Below, one piece after another: positions 34,966 to 44,023 of a DNA stretch of 64,000 nt; position 1 is the stretch's first letter; each line of letters opens with the position of its first letter. The position numbers were made by a program, and so were the translations under genes. This DNA comes from Robiginitalea sp. (lineage in GTDB: Bacteria > Bacteroidota > Bacteroidia > Flavobacteriales > Flavobacteriaceae), in assembly GCA_024642005.1 (NCBI GenBank), contig JAHECA010000008.1, positions 62,001 to 126,000 of the forward strand, written 5' to 3'. The notes beneath the pieces were generated by a model. That model made no database searches, was not told the DNA's origin, and worked only from the letters and a program-made list of their open reading frames with translations.

Positions 34966-35670
34966 CTAACGCGACCGGCTTTTTGCCAGGGCCTGCTCGA
35001 TGGCCGCTTCGGCCAGGGGAGCCATCATCTGGTATCCCTTTACGGTTGGGTGCACCTCGTCTGTGGCCAGGGTTTTGTCGAGCCCTGGGCGGTCGTCGGC
35101 CATGATGGTAAAATAATCGAGGTAAACCAGGTCGCGCGCTTCGGCGTATTCCCTTATCATGGCATTCAGGGCAGGCACTTTCTTCCCGGGTTCCAGGCCG
35201 GGGCGCCAGGGGAAGTCGTAGGCCGGCAAGACAGACGACAGCACGGGCTCAATCCCGTTGGCCAGGGCCAGCTCTGCCATCGATTTCAGGTTGTCCATAA
35301 TCTGCTCCAGCGTCATGGGGCCGGTGTTTCCGGCAATATCATTCACCCCAGCCAGTATAACCACCACCTTGGGCTGGAGCGCAATCACATCCTGCCGGAA
35401 GCGCAGCAGCATCTGTGGGGTGGTCTGTCCGCTAATCCCCCGGTTTATATACGGTTTCCCTTCGAAAAATTCGGGCACCTTGTCCAGCCAGCCGATGGTG
35501 ATGGAATTTCCCATGAACACGACCCGGTCTTCCCCCGCCGCAGGGGGCGGAAGGGAGGCATTTGCTTCCCGGAACGCTGCCAGATTGGGCCAGTCTTGCG
35601 CCTGTCCCGATTGGGCAGGCAGTAGGAACAGGGAAAACAATAGGACGAGCATTACGGGAGCGCTATTCAT
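34966..35670 (-). CDS. secreted SGNH/GDSL hydrolase
   Basis: The 234-residue protein has a signal peptide (about 1-24, ending SGQAQ). The catalytic blocks of the SGNH family are present: FMGNSITIGW (block I Ser), GISGQTTPQM (block II Gly), AGVNDIAGN (block III Asn) and DEVHPTVKGY (block V Asp/His). Likely a periplasmic or lipid-attached esterase acting on acylated glycans or lipids. It lies in a minus-strand run of secreted-protein genes with a 39-base gap upstream. Confidence 0.9.
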   Translation of the reverse strand: MNSAPVMLVLLFSLFLLPAQSGQAQDWPNLAAFREANASLPPPAAGEDRVVFMGNSITIGWLDKVPEFFEGKPYINRGISGQTTPQMLLRFRQDVIALQPKVVVILAGVNDIAGNTGPMTLEQIMDNLKSMAELALANGIEPVLSSVLPAYDFPWRPGLEPGKKVPALNAMIREYAEARDLVYLDYFTIMADDRPGLDKTLATDEVHPTVKGYQMMAPLAEAAIEQALAKSRSR

Positions 35671-35709
35671 TTCTGGGGGGTATTGACGGGTGACGGGATA
35701 AAATTCTTT

Positions 35710-36294
35710 TCAGTTTTCGGCCTTGGGCGGGGTTATCATGATATGGGCCCGGTGCGTACCGGGATCCATGAGCCAGGCATGCCCGGGAGGGGCCGGATTG
35801 ACAGGCAGACCGGTGCTTTCGCCCGTGGCGAAGGGAATATAGAAGACGTATCTCACAAAAGGGTTTTCGATTTCGCCCGTTTGTGGGTTTACCGTGCCCG
35901 TATAGACGCAAAGGGTGGCCCTTTCGGGCATCTTCAGCGCACCCGACCGCACTTCGGCTTCGCGCATGTCGAAAACCTCCTTAAAATCCTTGCCCTGGGC
36001 CTTCAACTGGCGACCCCGGGCCATGAACGGATCCAGGTCTTTGTGGTATGCTGCTGTGGAAAAGCTGGTGGTTGCCGGGTCGTCGGCCAGGGCGATATAG
36101 GCATTTGTGCCTTCCCGCAAGGTAACCAGCGCCCCGGAAGTGTCATAGCCGTAAACTTTCGCCCCGTCCCGGTATTCTGCAGGCACCGCCAACAGGGCCG
36201 TTTTGATCTGCCAGGCTGCCGGGGGGATTTCCTGGGCCGAGAGCATCTGGGCAAAACCACAGCAAAGGGCGAATAAAAATAACTTGGATTTCAT
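35710..36294 (-). CDS. secreted protein of unknown function
   Basis: The 194-residue product has a signal peptide (MKSKLFLFALCCGFAQMLSAQ). The mature part is compact and contains KVYGYDTSGALVTLREGTN and near its end HAWLMDPGTHRAHIMITPP, a His-containing motif that could bind metal, though this is a guess. It is five bases downstream of the S10 peptidase gene and surely co-transcribed. I recognise no family. Confidence 0.75.
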   Translation of the reverse strand: MKSKLFLFALCCGFAQMLSAQEIPPAAWQIKTALLAVPAEYRDGAKVYGYDTSGALVTLREGTNAYIALADDPATTSFSTAAYHKDLDPFMARGRQLKAQGKDFKEVFDMREAEVRSGALKMPERATLCVYTGTVNPQTGEIENPFVRYVFYIPFATGESTGLPVNPAPPGHAWLMDPGTHRAHIMITPPKAEN

Positions 36295-36299
36295 GGGTA

Positions 36300-37796
36300 T
36301 CAGTATTTAGCGCTTTCGAGTTGGGTGGAGGTCCTGAGGATGAAGCTGCGCAGGTCATCGTTGGCCTGTTTCAGGTCTTCGCGCCTGAGGTACATCATAT
36401 GCCCGCTGCGATAGCCTTTGAATTCGAAGCGGTCTTTCATCCGACCGCTTGGGTCTACCTGCCACATGGTGTATTTCGCGTTGAAATAGGTGGTGGCCCC
36501 GTCGTAATACCCAGACTGCACCAGCACGTTCAGGTAAGGGTTCTGGGCCATGGCCTGCCGCAGATTGTCCCGGGTCTCGTCGTTTTCATTGTTCCAGGGG
36601 TGAACCGGGCCAAACATGTTGTATTTCATGTCGGTCTTGAAATTGAGCTCTTCCTGCAGGTAAAAGTTGATAGCAGGGGTAAAGCTGTGCAGCCAGGAAG
36701 TGAGCTCGGCCGAATAATCGGGCCGGGTGCCCGACAGGGTCTTGTCTATGCCCAGGTAACGGCTGTCGAGCCGGCCGATATTGTAGCCGCCCCGGTCTCT
36801 GAGAAGGGCTTTCCAGAAATAGGAAGTGGGCACGCTCAGGTTCAGGTCCAGGATTTCTTTTTTGCCCAGGCCGGAATAGTAGGCCATTTTTTCGGCCACC
36901 GCCTCCCGCTCGGCATCGGGGATAAAGCCGCCCTTGGCCAGGGCCGGGATCAGGGTGTTGAGGGTGAAGGCTTCCGATTCAGGCAGAATCTCGAGCAGGT
37001 CTTTCTGCTGGAGGGCTGCCGGAAGGGCTTTCTGGTACCAGGCGGCAGCCGTGAAATACGGCAGGTTCAGGGCCTCGCTCACGGGCCCGCCAACGCGAAT
37101 GACCTGGTAATCGGCCGGAGATACCATGATAACCCCGTTCAGGTACATCCATTGCTGGTCTTGCAGGGCCAGTGACAGGCCCATAACCCGTGTGCCACCG
37201 TAACTTTCGCCAATGATGTACTTTGGAGACCGCCAGCGGTTGTGACGGGTTACAAAGGTACTCAGCCACTCGGCCAGGTATTTGGTATCGGCGTTAATCC
37301 CGAAAAATTTCTCCCGGTCTACTTCCTTTCCGCTTTCCGGAATGGTGCGTGAATATCCGGTATTGGCTGGGTTCACGTATACGATATCGGTAGCGTCCAA
37401 CACCGAATACGGGTTCTGGTCTACCCCGTAGGGCTGCACCGGATACCCCTCGTCATCTATATGCAGAATGCGCGGCCCCGTATAGGCCAGGTGCATCCAG
37501 ACCGAACCCGAGCCGGGCCCTCCATTGAAGGAAATCAGCAGGGGGCGCGACGCCCGGTCTTTGATATTGTTGCGGGTGTAATAGGTGTAATGCAGCGCGG
37601 CAATAGGTTTCCCGTTTTCGTCCCAGACCGGCTGGGTGCCGGTCTCGGCGGTATACGTAAAGGCAGTCCCGTTTACGGTAACCCCGTGCTGGGTTACCAC
37701 GGTGGTGTCTACCGGCAGGGAACGGTTCTGGGCATTTAGGCTGCCAAGCACGGCACAAGACAGCAGGGCCAGGAAAAAGGGTGGTTTCATTTTCAT
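36300..37796 (-). CDS. secreted serine carboxypeptidase, S10 family
   Basis: The 498-residue protein has a signal peptide (MKMKPPFFLALLSCAVLGSL); ATG 37796 is preferred to the open frame upstream because it puts the basic n-region at the N-terminus. S10 motifs are FNGGPGSGSVW (about 90-100), GESYGG with catalytic Ser near 198, SGYYDGATTYFNA with the Asp, and GYRSGHMMYL with the His. S10 enzymes remove C-terminal amino acids at acid pH; bacterial members are periplasmic or secreted. It is followed by a small secreted protein five bases downstream. Confidence 0.9.
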   Translation of the reverse strand: MKMKPPFFLALLSCAVLGSLNAQNRSLPVDTTVVTQHGVTVNGTAFTYTAETGTQPVWDENGKPIAALHYTYYTRNNIKDRASRPLLISFNGGPGSGSVWMHLAYTGPRILHIDDEGYPVQPYGVDQNPYSVLDATDIVYVNPANTGYSRTIPESGKEVDREKFFGINADTKYLAEWLSTFVTRHNRWRSPKYIIGESYGGTRVMGLSLALQDQQWMYLNGVIMVSPADYQVIRVGGPVSEALNLPYFTAAAWYQKALPAALQQKDLLEILPESEAFTLNTLIPALAKGGFIPDAEREAVAEKMAYYSGLGKKEILDLNLSVPTSYFWKALLRDRGGYNIGRLDSRYLGIDKTLSGTRPDYSAELTSWLHSFTPAINFYLQEELNFKTDMKYNMFGPVHPWNNENDETRDNLRQAMAQNPYLNVLVQSGYYDGATTYFNAKYTMWQVDPSGRMKDRFEFKGYRSGHMMYLRREDLKQANDDLRSFILRTSTQLESAKY

Positions 37797-37892
37797 GAGT
37801 TTGGTGTTTAGCTCCCTAAAATAAAACATTTGTCGAAGCTGGCAGCCCCTTTTGCCATTAAACCCCGAGAATCTTCCGGCATTGCCGGTCGG

Positions 37893-38660
37893 TCAGGTAA
37901 AGCCTTCGAATACCCCCAGGCCGAAGAGGGCAAAGTCGTATTTGACAGGGTCTTCCGGATCGAGCGAACGCAGGGCGGCGTCGAGCTCGGCCACAGCTTT
38001 GGCATCGTGTTGCTTCCTGTCGAGCAAACCCAGGCGACGCGCTACCCTGCCGCTGTGCACGTCGAGCGGGCAGGAGAGCTGGGCGGGCCTGATGCCGGTC
38101 CAGAGGCCAAAATCCACGCCGCTTGACGCCGGTCGCACCATCCACCTCAGGAACATATGAAGCCTTTTGGCAGCCGAACCCCGTCCGGGGTCTGAAAAGT
38201 GTTTTTCACTCCGTGCCGCATGCGGGACGGCCATAAAGGCCTTGCGGGCCCGGCAAATGGCCTGCTGCAGGTTTTCCTCTCCGGCCTCGGGAAGGAAAAG
38301 GGTCTCCAGACCGCCATGAACGCGGTATATTTCGCCCAGGGCACGCACAAAAAATGACAGGTCTGCCCCGTTGAATGTCCGGTGCACGAAATCGTCCAGG
38401 CCTTTCAGGTTGGATGGGTCCGCATGCCAGATAAAATCAAAAGGGGCGCCATCCATGCGCTCCATCAGGTTTGCCGCATTGCGTATAATGCTCTTGCGGT
38501 TGCCCCAGGCAAGGGTTGCCGTCAGGAAGCCTGCTATTTCGATGTCTTCCTTTTGTTCAAAGCTATGGGGTACCTGTATGGGGTCGGACACCAGGAAGTC
38601 GGCCCGCTGGTATTGGGCTGCCTTGGCATCCAGAAAGTCTTTCAGTTCGGCCCGGTTCAT
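37893..38660 (-). CDS. TIGR02757 family protein (DUF2400)
   Basis: The 255-residue protein matches the TIGR02757 family of Bacteroidota and spirochaetes: LDAKAAQYQR, the DPIQVPHSF motif (about 26-34), GFLTATLAWGNRKSI (about 44-58) and the C-terminal PLDVHSGRVARRLGLL with YDFALFGLGV. It is helical and cytoplasmic and may be distantly related to helix-hairpin-helix DNA glycosylases, but its function is unknown. Its start is one base from the stop of the LolD-like gene, so the two form an operon. Confidence 0.9.
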   Translation of the reverse strand: MNRAELKDFLDAKAAQYQRADFLVSDPIQVPHSFEQKEDIEIAGFLTATLAWGNRKSIIRNAANLMERMDGAPFDFIWHADPSNLKGLDDFVHRTFNGADLSFFVRALGEIYRVHGGLETLFLPEAGEENLQQAICRARKAFMAVPHAARSEKHFSDPGRGSAAKRLHMFLRWMVRPASSGVDFGLWTGIRPAQLSCPLDVHSGRVARRLGLLDRKQHDAKAVAELDAALRSLDPEDPVKYDFALFGLGVFEGFT

Positions 38661-38661
38661 C

Positions 38662-39324
38662 TCAGGGTACGATCTGCCCGTCGACCATGGTGAGCTTCCG
38701 GTCGGCCATCTCGGCGAGATCCTCGTTGTGGGTTACGATCACAAAAGTTTGCCCGTACGTGTCGCGCAGTTCGAAAAAGAGTTTGTGCAGCCGGTCTGCA
38801 CTCGCCGAATCGAGATTGCCACTGGGCTCATCGGCCAGTACCACATCGGGCCGGTTGATAAGGGCCCTGGCAACGGCCACGCGCTGCTGTTCCCCCCCCG
38901 ACAATTCGGCCGGCTTGTGACCGATTCGGTCGCCCAATCCCAGAAATTTCAAGAGTTCCATGGCCCGGCTTTCCGCCTCGGCCTTCGGGATATCTGCAAT
39001 AAAGGCGGGGATACACACATTTTCAAGGGCAGAGAATTCGGGCAACAACTGGTGAAACTGGAAAACAAAACCGATATGCCTGTTGCGGAAACGGGCGAGT
39101 TGTTTTTCATTCAGCCGGGTTACTTCCTGCCCGTTGATCTCAATGTGGGCTGCCGGCGCAGGGCTTGGCTGGTCGAGCGTCCCCAGTATCTGCAGCAGGG
39201 TGGTCTTGCCGGCCCCGGAAGCCCCGACAATAGAGACAATTTCGCCCTTGGCGATTTCCAGACCCACTCCTTTCAGTACTTCGAGTTCGCCGTAAAATTT
39301 GTGGATGTGGGATGCCCGGATCAT
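38662..39324 (-). CDS. lolD: ABC transporter ATPase, LolD-like
   Basis: The 220-residue ATPase has Walker [10 protein letters not shown] (34-42), the Q-loop in [12 protein letters not shown], the signature [15 protein letters not shown] and Walker [13 protein letters not shown]. The sequence belongs to the LolD/MacB group that drives lipoprotein release or mechanotransmission from the inner membrane. No LolC/E-like permease gene is adjacent; in Bacteroidota the permease is often elsewhere, so the symbol is an inference from family. One base separates it from the TIGR02757 gene. Confidence 0.85.
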   Translation of the reverse strand: MIRASHIHKFYGELEVLKGVGLEIAKGEIVSIVGASGAGKTTLLQILGTLDQPSPAPAAHIEINGQEVTRLNEKQLARFRNRHIGFVFQFHQLLPEFSALENVCIPAFIADIPKAEAESRAMELLKFLGLGDRIGHKPAELSGGEQQRVAVARALINRPDVVLADEPSGNLDSASADRLHKLFFELRDTYGQTFVIVTHNEDLAEMADRKLTMVDGQIVP

Positions 39325-39486
39325 GCCTGTGAATTCAGGGGCTCAAAGTACACATTCGGCCAGAACTGACCAAATGGGGATCTTGCCGCTTGCCGCTGTG
39401 GGCCATTCCGCGAGGGGAAGGTTTTCCTTGTGCCTCGGATTGCCGCATGTCTTGTTTTTTTTGCATCTTTAGGAAAAACAATTGCC

Positions 39487-40086
39487 ATGGCACCGTATCG
39501 CTACCTGGAAGAATACAGTATTGAAGTAACCGCGGAATTGCGCGAGCGCTTTTCAGGCATAATCGATGAAATCGGGGAGGATTCCGGCCGCGAAGGCCTG
39601 TTGAGTACCCCGGAAAGGGCTGCCAAAGCCATGCTGTTCCTCACCCAGGGCTACCGGCAGAATGCCGTCGAAATCCTCAAAAGCGCCATGTTCAAGGAGA
39701 CGTACAGCGAAATGGTTATCATCAAGGATATCGAGTTGTACTCCCTGTGCGAGCATCATATGCTGCCTTTTTTCGGGAAGGCCCATGTGGCTTACATCCC
39801 CGATGGCCATATTGTGGGCCTTAGCAAGATTCCCCGGGTGGTAGACGTTTTTGCCAGGCGGCTGCAGGTGCAGGAGCGCCTTACCGACGACATCCTGGAG
39901 TGCATTAACAGCACGCTAAAACCAAAAGGAGTGGCCGTGGTCATTGAAGCGGCACATATGTGCATGATGATGCGGGGCGTACAGAAACAGAATTCGGTAA
40001 CCACCACCTCAGGTTTCCGCGGGCAATTCGAAAAAATTGAGACCCGGAACGAATTCCTGAAACTGATCAGCTCTAACCTTTCCTAA
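39487..40086 (+). CDS. folE: GTP cyclohydrolase I
   Basis: This 199-residue enzyme opens GTP to 7,8-dihydroneopterin triphosphate, the first step to folate, tetrahydropterin and queuosine-type products. Zinc ligands are C88 and H91 ([10 protein letters not shown]) and C159 ([10 protein letters not shown]). [19 protein letters not shown] and the C-terminal TRNEFLKLI are also conserved. The start ATG 39487 is preferred to the open frame upstream because the family begins near the tyrosine-rich [10 protein letters not shown]. It has its own promoter region, with a weak TTG-N21-CATCTTTA at 39440-39471. Confidence 0.95.
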   Translation: MAPYRYLEEYSIEVTAELRERFSGIIDEIGEDSGREGLLSTPERAAKAMLFLTQGYRQNAVEILKSAMFKETYSEMVIIKDIELYSLCEHHMLPFFGKAHVAYIPDGHIVGLSKIPRVVDVFARRLQVQERLTDDILECINSTLKPKGVAVVIEAAHMCMMMRGVQKQNSVTTTSGFRGQFEKIETRNEFLKLISSNLS

Positions 40087-40108
40087 TAACCCCGCAAAAC
40101 TGAACCTG

Positions 40109-40396
40109 ATGGAGGGTAAAAGACGAAAATTCCTGCTGGGCCTGCTCTTCGACGGCATCGGCATGCTTTCCCTCTTGTTTCCAGGGGTAGGTGCTGCCCT
40201 TGACCTGGTGTGGGCCCCGGTAGCCGGTTGGCTTATGACCCGCATGTACCCCGGCAAGAGCGGCCGGGCAGCTGCATTTGTCACCTTCGTAGAGGAGATT
40301 CTCCCCGGGCTGGACATCATCCCCACCTTCACCCTGATGTGGGTGTATACCTTCCTGCTTAAGAAAAAGGAGGTAATGCCGGCCAAAAGCGCCTGA
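40109..40396 (+). CDS. small membrane protein of unknown function
   Basis: The 95-residue protein has a basic N-terminus (MEGKRRKFLLGLLFDGIGML), three hydrophobic segments and a basic C-terminal end (LLKKKEVMPAKSA). It begins 22 bases after folE on the same strand and is probably co-transcribed. I recognise only that similar proteins occur in flavobacteria; no function is known. Confidence 0.75.
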   Translation: MEGKRRKFLLGLLFDGIGMLSLLFPGVGAALDLVWAPVAGWLMTRMYPGKSGRAAAFVTFVEEILPGLDIIPTFTLMWVYTFLLKKKEVMPAKSA

Positions 40397-40432
40397 ATTG
40401 GGCACTTCCGTCAGGATGTGCCGCGATAGTGG

Positions 40433-42676
40433 CTACAGCAGCAGATTTACCCCCAAACTCACGTTGCGCCCTATGTTGTAGATGCCATCGGCTTTCAGGC
40501 GCGACAAATGTGAAATATAGGCCGTGTCGAACAAGTTGCTGGCGCTTAGCTGAACCTCCAGTGTTTTGCCAAACACACGGGTTTCTCCGCCCAGGCCCAC
40601 GTTCACCAGGTTGTAGCCGGGCGTGACAGTCTCAAATTCACTCACCCGCGACTGCCTGAAATAACATTCCAGTCCGAGAAAGCCATAGACATTTTGCCAG
40701 CTGGCTAATACCTGGTCGAATTCCACACGCAGGGTATTCTTCCAACTCAGGGGTGGGATCAGGGGAAGGGGCTGCCCCTCGTCGAGGCTACCCAGTACCA
40801 GGGCCAGGTTGCTCTGCAAGTGTAACCAGTCGAGCGGGTGCGGATGCCAGTGCAGCCCTGCTTCCCCTCCGTACAGCAAAGCGTTGTTTTGGCGGTACTG
40901 GTAAACGGGGTCGGTCCCCGACACTTCCCCGGTAGGGGCCAGGTAAATGTAGTCGTGCACCCGGTTGCGGAAACCATTCAGAGCCAATTCCAGGTGTTCG
41001 CTTTTGTATTCGAGGGCCAGATCGGCCTGTATATTTTGCTCATTGGCCAGATCGGGGTTGCCGACCTCATAGCGGTTAGCCCCTGAATGCGTGCCATTAG
41101 ACAGCAATTCAGAAAGATTGGGAGCCCTGAAGCCCGAGGCCAGGTTAACCCGCCCTATGAATTTGGGACCCACATCAAACCGGTAGCCGAGGGCCGCATT
41201 AAAACTGTTGAAATCGCGCTGCAGGGCCTGAATGTATTCCGGGGTGCCGGCCTGGCCAAACGCTTCGCCATTCAGGCTCCGGTGGTCGTACCGCAAGCCG
41301 AGTTGCAGGTCGCTGGCCTCAAAATGCAGGTGGGAGGTGGCCATAAGGCCCGCATCGGCAGTGCGGGCATCGGGAATGAGCACCTCTTCCCCGAAGTTCT
41401 CATTTTTCTGCCACATGCCCTGCAGCCCCAGAATGGTGAGGAATTTGTTGTCGTTTGCCGAAAAATGGTATTGCAGGTTGTAGTTTATGGTCCTGAGCCG
41501 CATGTCAAGGGCCGGGGCAGCCTCCTCCGGTGTTGGGAACCCCTCGTCAGCATGGTCCTCAAACTCGAGCCGGTTGTTGCCCACGTACCCCAGAATGAGC
41601 TTAAAACTCGATTCAGACAGGAACCATTCCGAGGTATTGCTCACAATGTGGGAGGTAATTTCCTGATAGGGCAGCAGCGGATTCCGGCTGCGGGATTGTT
41701 CCCCGATTTCTTCTGCAATGCCCGGTTTGGAATAATTGTAGTTATAACGCAGGTCGTTGCGGAACCTGCCGGCCGCATAGGCCACACCCGATTTAAAATC
41801 CCACTCCCCGAAGCGCGTATTGGTAGCCCGGGTGCCCGAGCCGTCCTTGTAATCGGCGTGGGAGGCCCTGGCCAGTCGCGCTAAAAATTTCCAGGAATCG
41901 CCCGATACCCCTGCACCGGCCTGGGTTAGCATGCCCAGTGTGGCCGTAAAATACTGGCTGCGCACATTGGCCTTGTAACTGCCCGGGTCGGCATAGCGCT
42001 CGGGATTCAGGTAGAGCACCCCGCCCAGGGCATCCGACCCGTAGAGCAGGGAGGCCGGCCCTTTTATCACTTCCACGCTCTCTATACCGGCATCTCCGAT
42101 GCCCAGGCCGTGTTCATCTCCGAATTGCTGATTTTCCAGCCTGATTCCCTGGGTGTAGACCAATACACGGTTAGCACTTAGCCCTCTGATCACGGGCTTG
42201 CCGATGCCGACCCCGGTCGACAGGGTTTCGACACCGGGCAGCTGCCTTATACCGTCGGCCAGGGTAATGGCCCCGTTTCGCCTGAGTTCCTTCATGGGGG
42301 CCTGTTCCACCTTCATCACGTTTTCACGCTGCAGTTTGTGGAAGGGGGTAGACACAATGACTTCCTCCATTTCAATGGCGCTGGGTTCAAGCCTGACTTC
42401 CAGGGGCCCGGCCTGAACATTGGTTGGGTAATTGGTGGTGAACGTGCCGTATCCGATCATTGAAACAACCAGCTTGTATGTGCCATCGGGCAGGTTGTTA
42501 AGCTCGAATTGCCCGGTGCTGTCGGTTACAGCCCCATTCCCAAGCTGTGGAAAATAGACCGATGCCTGTTCGAGGGGGGTGCCATTGGAATTGTCGAGCA
42601 CCCTGCCGCTCAGGCTGTTTTGCGCCAGTATGGCAAGTGGGGCCAGTAAGCTGACCAGGAATATGGAGGTTTTCAT
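40433..42676 (-). CDS. TonB-dependent outer-membrane receptor
   Basis: The 747-residue protein has a signal peptide (about 1-18, ending ILAQ). A carboxypeptidase-like regulatory (CarboxypepD_reg) domain follows (about 20-105), then a plug (about 120-240, MEEVIVSTPFHKLQRENVM, QLPGVETLSTGVGIGKPVIR) and a 22-stranded barrel ending ...NVSLGVNLLL. The upstream gene encodes a small His/Cys-rich periplasmic protein; His-rich loops (HWHPHPLDWLH) are present in the barrel. Together this points to uptake of a metal ion or metal complex, zinc or copper, by analogy with ZnuD-like receptors. The substrate is an inference. No partner SusD gene is present. Confidence 0.9.
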   Translation of the reverse strand: MKTSIFLVSLLAPLAILAQNSLSGRVLDNSNGTPLEQASVYFPQLGNGAVTDSTGQFELNNLPDGTYKLVVSMIGYGTFTTNYPTNVQAGPLEVRLEPSAIEMEEVIVSTPFHKLQRENVMKVEQAPMKELRRNGAITLADGIRQLPGVETLSTGVGIGKPVIRGLSANRVLVYTQGIRLENQQFGDEHGLGIGDAGIESVEVIKGPASLLYGSDALGGVLYLNPERYADPGSYKANVRSQYFTATLGMLTQAGAGVSGDSWKFLARLARASHADYKDGSGTRATNTRFGEWDFKSGVAYAAGRFRNDLRYNYNYSKPGIAEEIGEQSRSRNPLLPYQEITSHIVSNTSEWFLSESSFKLILGYVGNNRLEFEDHADEGFPTPEEAAPALDMRLRTINYNLQYHFSANDNKFLTILGLQGMWQKNENFGEEVLIPDARTADAGLMATSHLHFEASDLQLGLRYDHRSLNGEAFGQAGTPEYIQALQRDFNSFNAALGYRFDVGPKFIGRVNLASGFRAPNLSELLSNGTHSGANRYEVGNPDLANEQNIQADLALEYKSEHLELALNGFRNRVHDYIYLAPTGEVSGTDPVYQYRQNNALLYGGEAGLHWHPHPLDWLHLQSNLALVLGSLDEGQPLPLIPPLSWKNTLRVEFDQVLASWQNVYGFLGLECYFRQSRVSEFETVTPGYNLVNVGLGGETRVFGKTLEVQLSASNLFDTAYISHLSRLKADGIYNIGRNVSLGVNLLL

Positions 42677-42758
42677 TGTGGTTCTTCGGTAAAGGCTTTG
42701 AAACGAAAAAGGGGGGGAGAGGGAGCACTTGCGGCGTCCTCTAACGTAAATCAGGGAG

Positions 42759-43064
42759 CTATACCGGCGGGGCCCGCAGGGTGAAATACCGAAAGGGTGC
42801 CTGTTGGGCAGCGGCCTGTTGCATGGCCATTTTCCGGAACAGGACCTGGGGTGTGGCTTCCCTCAGCTCCAGCACTGGTGCATGCAGGCTTACAGAAAAG
42901 GAATACTTGTGAAAATCGCAGCCGTATTCGGCCTTATGGATGTGGTCCGGGATATCCTTCCGGCAATGGACCTCAAGGTGCCCATCAAGGGTATGTTGCC
43001 AGGCTTTGGCCATGGGCAGGGCCATGCAGAGTATAAGACCATATGCCAGGAGGGTGCGAATCAT
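42759..43064 (-). CDS. small His/Cys-rich periplasmic protein beside the TonB receptor
   Basis: The 101-residue product has a signal peptide (MIRTLLAYGLILCMALPMAK, cleavage near AKA). The mature N-terminus packs H24, H29, H33, C34, H41, H43, C49 and H52 into 29 residues, an arrangement suited to binding a soft or borderline metal. The rest is short and polar. It lies 82 bases upstream of the TonB receptor on the same strand. A metal chaperone or sensor for the receptor is the likely role; this is inference. Confidence 0.75.
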   Translation of the reverse strand: MIRTLLAYGLILCMALPMAKAWQHTLDGHLEVHCRKDIPDHIHKAEYGCDFHKYSFSVSLHAPVLELREATPQVLFRKMAMQQAAAQQAPFRYFTLRAPPV

Positions 43065-43126
43065 GCCGAGCTATCACTGCAAAATAATGGAATAATGCCG
43101 CGTTCACTTGTTAAGGAAATCCCAAA

Positions 43127-43444
43127 TCAGGAAAAGAGGAAGCCCAGGCCCAGCCGGGTCAGCATTTTGCGTTCGAAGTTCCAGAAGAAGCGAAACTGCC
43201 CGAAGAGCCAACCGAAAATTAGGAGAAGCACCTGGTAAAATGGGAAGATCAACACCAGCCGCAGTGCCCAGTAAAGCCAGTGTCCCCAAAGTTCATCCCC
43301 GTCGCGCAGGACCTCAAGGCCAATCCAGTGCAAAAAGGGCTTGGCCACCCATACCGAGGCAGATCCCGTAATGGCAAAAACAACGCAAATAACGGCGAAC
43401 TGGAAATTGGTGCGTATACCCCAGCGCTCTTTCAATCTTTTCAT
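43127..43444 (-). CDS. DUF6787 family small membrane protein
   Basis: The 105-residue protein has two or three helices and the conserved opening MKRLKERWGI with TNFQFAVICVVFAITGSASV (about 12-31), and GHWLYWALRLVLIFPFYQVL. These marks fit the DUF6787 family of flavobacteria, sometimes mislabelled prolyl-tRNA synthetase. The ATG at 43444 is chosen over the one eight codons upstream because the family begins with the KRLKERW motif. Function unknown. Confidence 0.8.
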   Translation of the reverse strand: MKRLKERWGIRTNFQFAVICVVFAITGSASVWVAKPFLHWIGLEVLRDGDELWGHWLYWALRLVLIFPFYQVLLLIFGWLFGQFRFFWNFERKMLTRLGLGFLFS

Positions 43445-43477
43445 GGCAGTCTTACGAATTACCGGCAAAGATATTGT

Positions 43478-43927
43478 TTAAATTCTGGGCATCCACGGCC
43501 CCAGGCGCTGATTGTATTTGCGCTGGAAGTAGATGAAGTAATTGTAGAGCTTGTAATTTACCTCATATCCGTAGTCGATGGCCGGGTCGTAATCGATCTG
43601 CATTTCGTACAGGTTTGGATTAAACCGGGCCGGGTCGAGTACCCGGTTGTTCCAGTTCATTACGTAAATGGCGTTCCTGTTTTCCAGGAAGTTTTGGGAA
43701 TAATACCCCTCCGGCTTGGCAATGCTCACCAGCCAATTGTAAAAGCCGGGTTCAATAATTACGATCTCATAGTTCGACCCGGCATCGGCAATGGCAACGC
43801 TGTCGGCCGCTTCCTGATCAAAAAGGGATTGTTCCTGAGGTTCGACAGAAACTGGGCGGGGAGCGGAGCACCCGATACCGGCCAAACAGCCAAGCAATAG
43901 CCCGGCTAGCCAAATGCAGAGTTTCAT
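43478..43927 (-). CDS. DUF6146 family lipoprotein
   Basis: The 149-residue protein has a lipoprotein signal (LLGCLAGIGCSA, lipid Cys C20). The mature part holds YEIVIIEPGFYNWLVSIAKP (about 53-72), GYYSQNFLENRNAIYVMNWN and a C-terminal YGYEVNYKLYNYFIYFQRKY, the DUF6146 pattern. Probably in the outer or inner membrane. No function is known. Confidence 0.85.
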   Translation of the reverse strand: MKLCIWLAGLLLGCLAGIGCSAPRPVSVEPQEQSLFDQEAADSVAIADAGSNYEIVIIEPGFYNWLVSIAKPEGYYSQNFLENRNAIYVMNWNNRVLDPARFNPNLYEMQIDYDPAIDYGYEVNYKLYNYFIYFQRKYNQRLGPWMPRI

Positions 43928-43954
43928 GGTGTCCTATTTTCCCCTTTAAGATAC

Positions 43955-43982
43955 AAAAAAACCACCGGAATCTCCGGTGGTT
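43955..43982 (-). terminator. intrinsic terminator for the small minus-strand gene at 44024
   Basis: A perfect 10-bp stem AACCACCGGA/TCCGGTGGTT (43960-43969, 43973-43982) with loop ATC is followed on the minus strand by a T run (43955-43959). Its presence supports a minus-strand transcript coming from about 44270. Confidence 0.85.
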
Positions 43983-44023
43983 CCCTGGCCTGAAAAGGGC
44001 CAGTTATCTTCCGATTAGCCCTT

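Noticed and set aside
38371-39369. A 332-codon plus-strand open frame opposite TIGR02757 and lolD
   Set aside because: It spans two well-defined genes on the other strand and resembles neither strand's families.
41087-41884. A 265-codon plus-strand open frame inside the TonB receptor gene
   Set aside because: Antisense to an unmistakable receptor; the peptide has no folded-protein features.
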